This document shows positions 62,290-64,000 of a DNA stretch of 64,000 nucleotides, one piece after another (position 1 is the stretch's first letter; the number at the start of each line of letters is the position of its first letter). Under the pieces are notes generated by a model. It made no database searches. It was not told the origin of the DNA and saw only the letters and a program-made list of their open reading frames with translations. The stretch is from positions 124,001 to 188,000 of the forward strand of contig CAUYUJ010003592.1 in NCBI GenBank assembly GCA_963575745.1, in the 5' to 3' direction. The translations under genes and the position numbers were made by a program. Source of the stretch: Prorocentrum cordatum. Taxonomy: Eukaryota; Sar; Dinophyceae; Prorocentrales; Prorocentraceae.

Positions 62290-63345
62290 TTGTGGTTACC
62301 GCGTTCGGTGGACCTCCTTATGGAGCCAGAACCGTGTGAGGAGTGTGCCGAATTGGGCGCGGTGGTGCCATCCGAATCCTCCCACTGGAGCCTTCGGCGG
62401 AGCTTCCTATGGGGCCACGAACCGTGTGCGGGAAATTGCCGATTGGGCGCCCTGGTGCCGTGCGAACCCTCCCACCTGAGCCTTCGGTGGTGTGAGCGAG
62501 TGTGCCGAATTTGGGCGCGGTGGTGCCATTTGAACCCTCCCATTGGAGCCTCAGGCGGAGCTCCTTATGGGGCCACGAACCGTGTGACGGGTGTGCCGAA
62601 TTGGGCGCGGTAGTGTCATGCGAACCCTCCCATTGGAGCCTTTGGTGGAGCTCCCTATGGGGCCACGAACCGTGTGAAGGGTGTGTTGAATTAGGTGCGG
62701 TGGTGCCATGCGAACCCTCCCACTGGAGCCTTCGGAGGAGCTTCCTATGGGACCGCGAACGTGTGAGGGGGTGTGCCGAATTGGGCGCCGTGGTGCCATG
62801 CGAACCCTCCCACTGGAGCCTTCGATGGAGCTCCCTATGGGGCCACGTAACGTGTGAGGGGGTGTGCCGACTTCGGGCGCGGTGGGGCAATTCGAACGCT
62901 CCAACTGGAGCTTTCGGTGGAGCTCCCTATGGGGCCACGAGACGTGTGAGGGGGTGTGCCATGCGAACCCAGCCACTGGGGCCCTCGGTGGAGCTCTCTA
63001 TGGGGCCACGAAACGTTTGAGTGGTGTGCCGTGTGTGCGGTGGTGCCATGCGAACCCAGCCAGCCACTGGGGCCTTCGGTGGAGCTTCCTATGGGGCCAC
63101 GAACCGTGTGAGGGGTGTGCCGAAGTGGGCGCGGTGGTGCCATGCGAACCCTCCCACTGGGGCCTTCGGTGGAAGTCCATATGGGGCCACGAACCGTGTG
63201 AAGGGTGTGCCGCAGCAGAGACATGCGGAGTGCAGAGGCAAGGATGAGAGGAGGGAGGAGGGAGAGGAGGAGGAGGAGGAGTGGGAACGCGGGGCGCTTT
63301 CTCTTCAAAACGGAGACCCAACACCACAGGATGGTTAGGAACAAA
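62290..63345 (-). repeat. 90-bp unit array, right arm of a large inverted repeat
   Basis: About ten units with GGTGGAGCTCCCTATGGGGC, CACGAACCGTGTGAGGGGTG, GTGCCGAATTGGGCGCGGTG and CCATGCGAACCCTCCCACTG. These are the reverse complement of the left-arm units. At its outer end GGAACGCGGGGCGCTTTC and CCACAGGATGGTTAGGAAC mirror 56152-56200. Confidence 0.92.
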
Positions 63346-63763
63346 TCACACAGACACAATGAATCGTCGACCCCCAGAAACATGTGGGAACATATGGGAA
63401 GTGGGGGGAAGATTCAGACCCAGAAAAAAAGGGAAGATATGGGGGATCGTGGGACGTGCGCGTGTGTACATTTATTGGTATGTCCCTGGGCCCCTTCGCC
63501 ACTGGGCCCCCCCGCATGCCTCGGGCCACGGCCTGCGAGCCGCCCTCGTGGACGGCCCCCTCGTGCTCGGCTCCCGGTCGTGGTGATGTCTAGGAGGGAG
63601 GGGGGAATCGCGTGGCCAGGGCCACGATGTCTCTCCAGATTTCATGGCTCAACAGCCTGGACTACTCGCCTCATGTCGATGCCGACGTCAAGGATTGGTT
63701 ATGTTATCGAGAGCGCACCCCTGAGATCGTCCACGCCTTTTGGCTTGCCAACCTTCGGGTTAA
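63346..63763. other. Intergenic
   Basis: I see no gene or repeat that can be supported. Confidence 0.4.
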
Positions 63764-63900
63764 CTCGGGCCTGTTCATCTACAGGAGGACGATTGACAAA
63801 TAGTACAAGCATACTCTGGATACATTTGTTTTGTGACCATTTGTCGATTTCTCTGACTATCTTCCCGTTCACAATCCGCCAATAGGGCGACATGCCCGCC
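63764..63900 (+). mobile_element. MITE-like small inverted-repeat element, copy 4
   Basis: The left end TCGGGCCTGTTCATCTACAG and right end CAATAGGGCGACATGCCCG match the termini of the copies at 1373 and 1667. The interior has ACTCTGGATACATTTGTTTT, like the AGTCTGGAGACGATGTG of copy 2. About 137 bp, AT-rich, non-coding. Confidence 0.5.
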
Positions 63901-64000
63901 CTGATATTCGGGGCAGGGATCAGTTCGAGGCTTGTCAGTGGCGCCCCTGCCTGCTGAACGAGGGCGCATGCGGGGCACGCGCGCCACAGGGTCGCCGGGG

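Overview
The window looks like nuclear DNA of a dinoflagellate (an inference, fairly firm). It is GC-rich and gene-poor, and very rich in microsatellites and minisatellites. Its genes have short introns with GC donors and AG acceptors, and the exon/intron junctions sit in a short direct repeat (CAGGC or AAGG). Exons use GC-ending codons. I see no rRNA, tRNA or CRISPR, no bacterial operon structure and no spliced-leader gene. There is one 100-base assembly gap at 17921-18020.

Layout. 1-12970: intergenic DNA made of tandem and dispersed repeats, including two of four copies of a small inverted-repeat element with a third nearby, a 160-bp tandem array, a CATA-type array and one weak exon candidate. 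12971-18260: a 321-bp repeat, a 150-bp minisatellite bounded by two CT tracts, and a broken gag-like coiled-coil/zinc-ribbon gene. 20788-24519: a two-exon hAT-transposase-like gene. 24463-28435: a CGGCAGACC repeat family around an unrecognised 443-codon gene. 28588-31477: a three-exon coiled-coil gene, one of whose introns is itself an inverted-repeat element. 32220-40920: a lower-GC island that I read as a long non-LTR retroelement with an RRM-like ORF1, an endonuclease/reverse-transcriptase ORF2 and three further ORFs, ending in an ATC repeat. 41504-46880: a many-exon gene with a coiled-coil C terminus. 48553-49500: exons of a further gene. 50814-55401: a second broken polyprotein-like gene with a faint Tpt1/KptA signature, followed by the second copy of the 320-bp repeat. 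56145-63345: two oppositely oriented arrays of a 90-bp unit enclosing small inverted-repeat elements and long CCT and GGA tracts. 63346-64000: intergenic.

No metabolic pathway is encoded here. What ties the window together is mobile and structured DNA: a LINE, a hAT-like gene, LTR-like repeats, several MITE-like inverted-repeat elements, and introns that look like former mobile elements ('introners'). The strongest candidate for something undescribed is the link between introns and mobile DNA. The in-frame 261-nt intron at 30611-30871 has about 40-bp terminal inverted repeats and an intergenic relative near 58950-59140. The 10-mer CGTTACGACA marks two other introns and recurs beside genes.

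Limits. Intron boundaries were found by eye from reading frame, splice dinucleotides and GC at third codon positions. Several apparent frameshifts lie in homopolymers and may be assembly errors. Family names rest on short motifs, not on any search.
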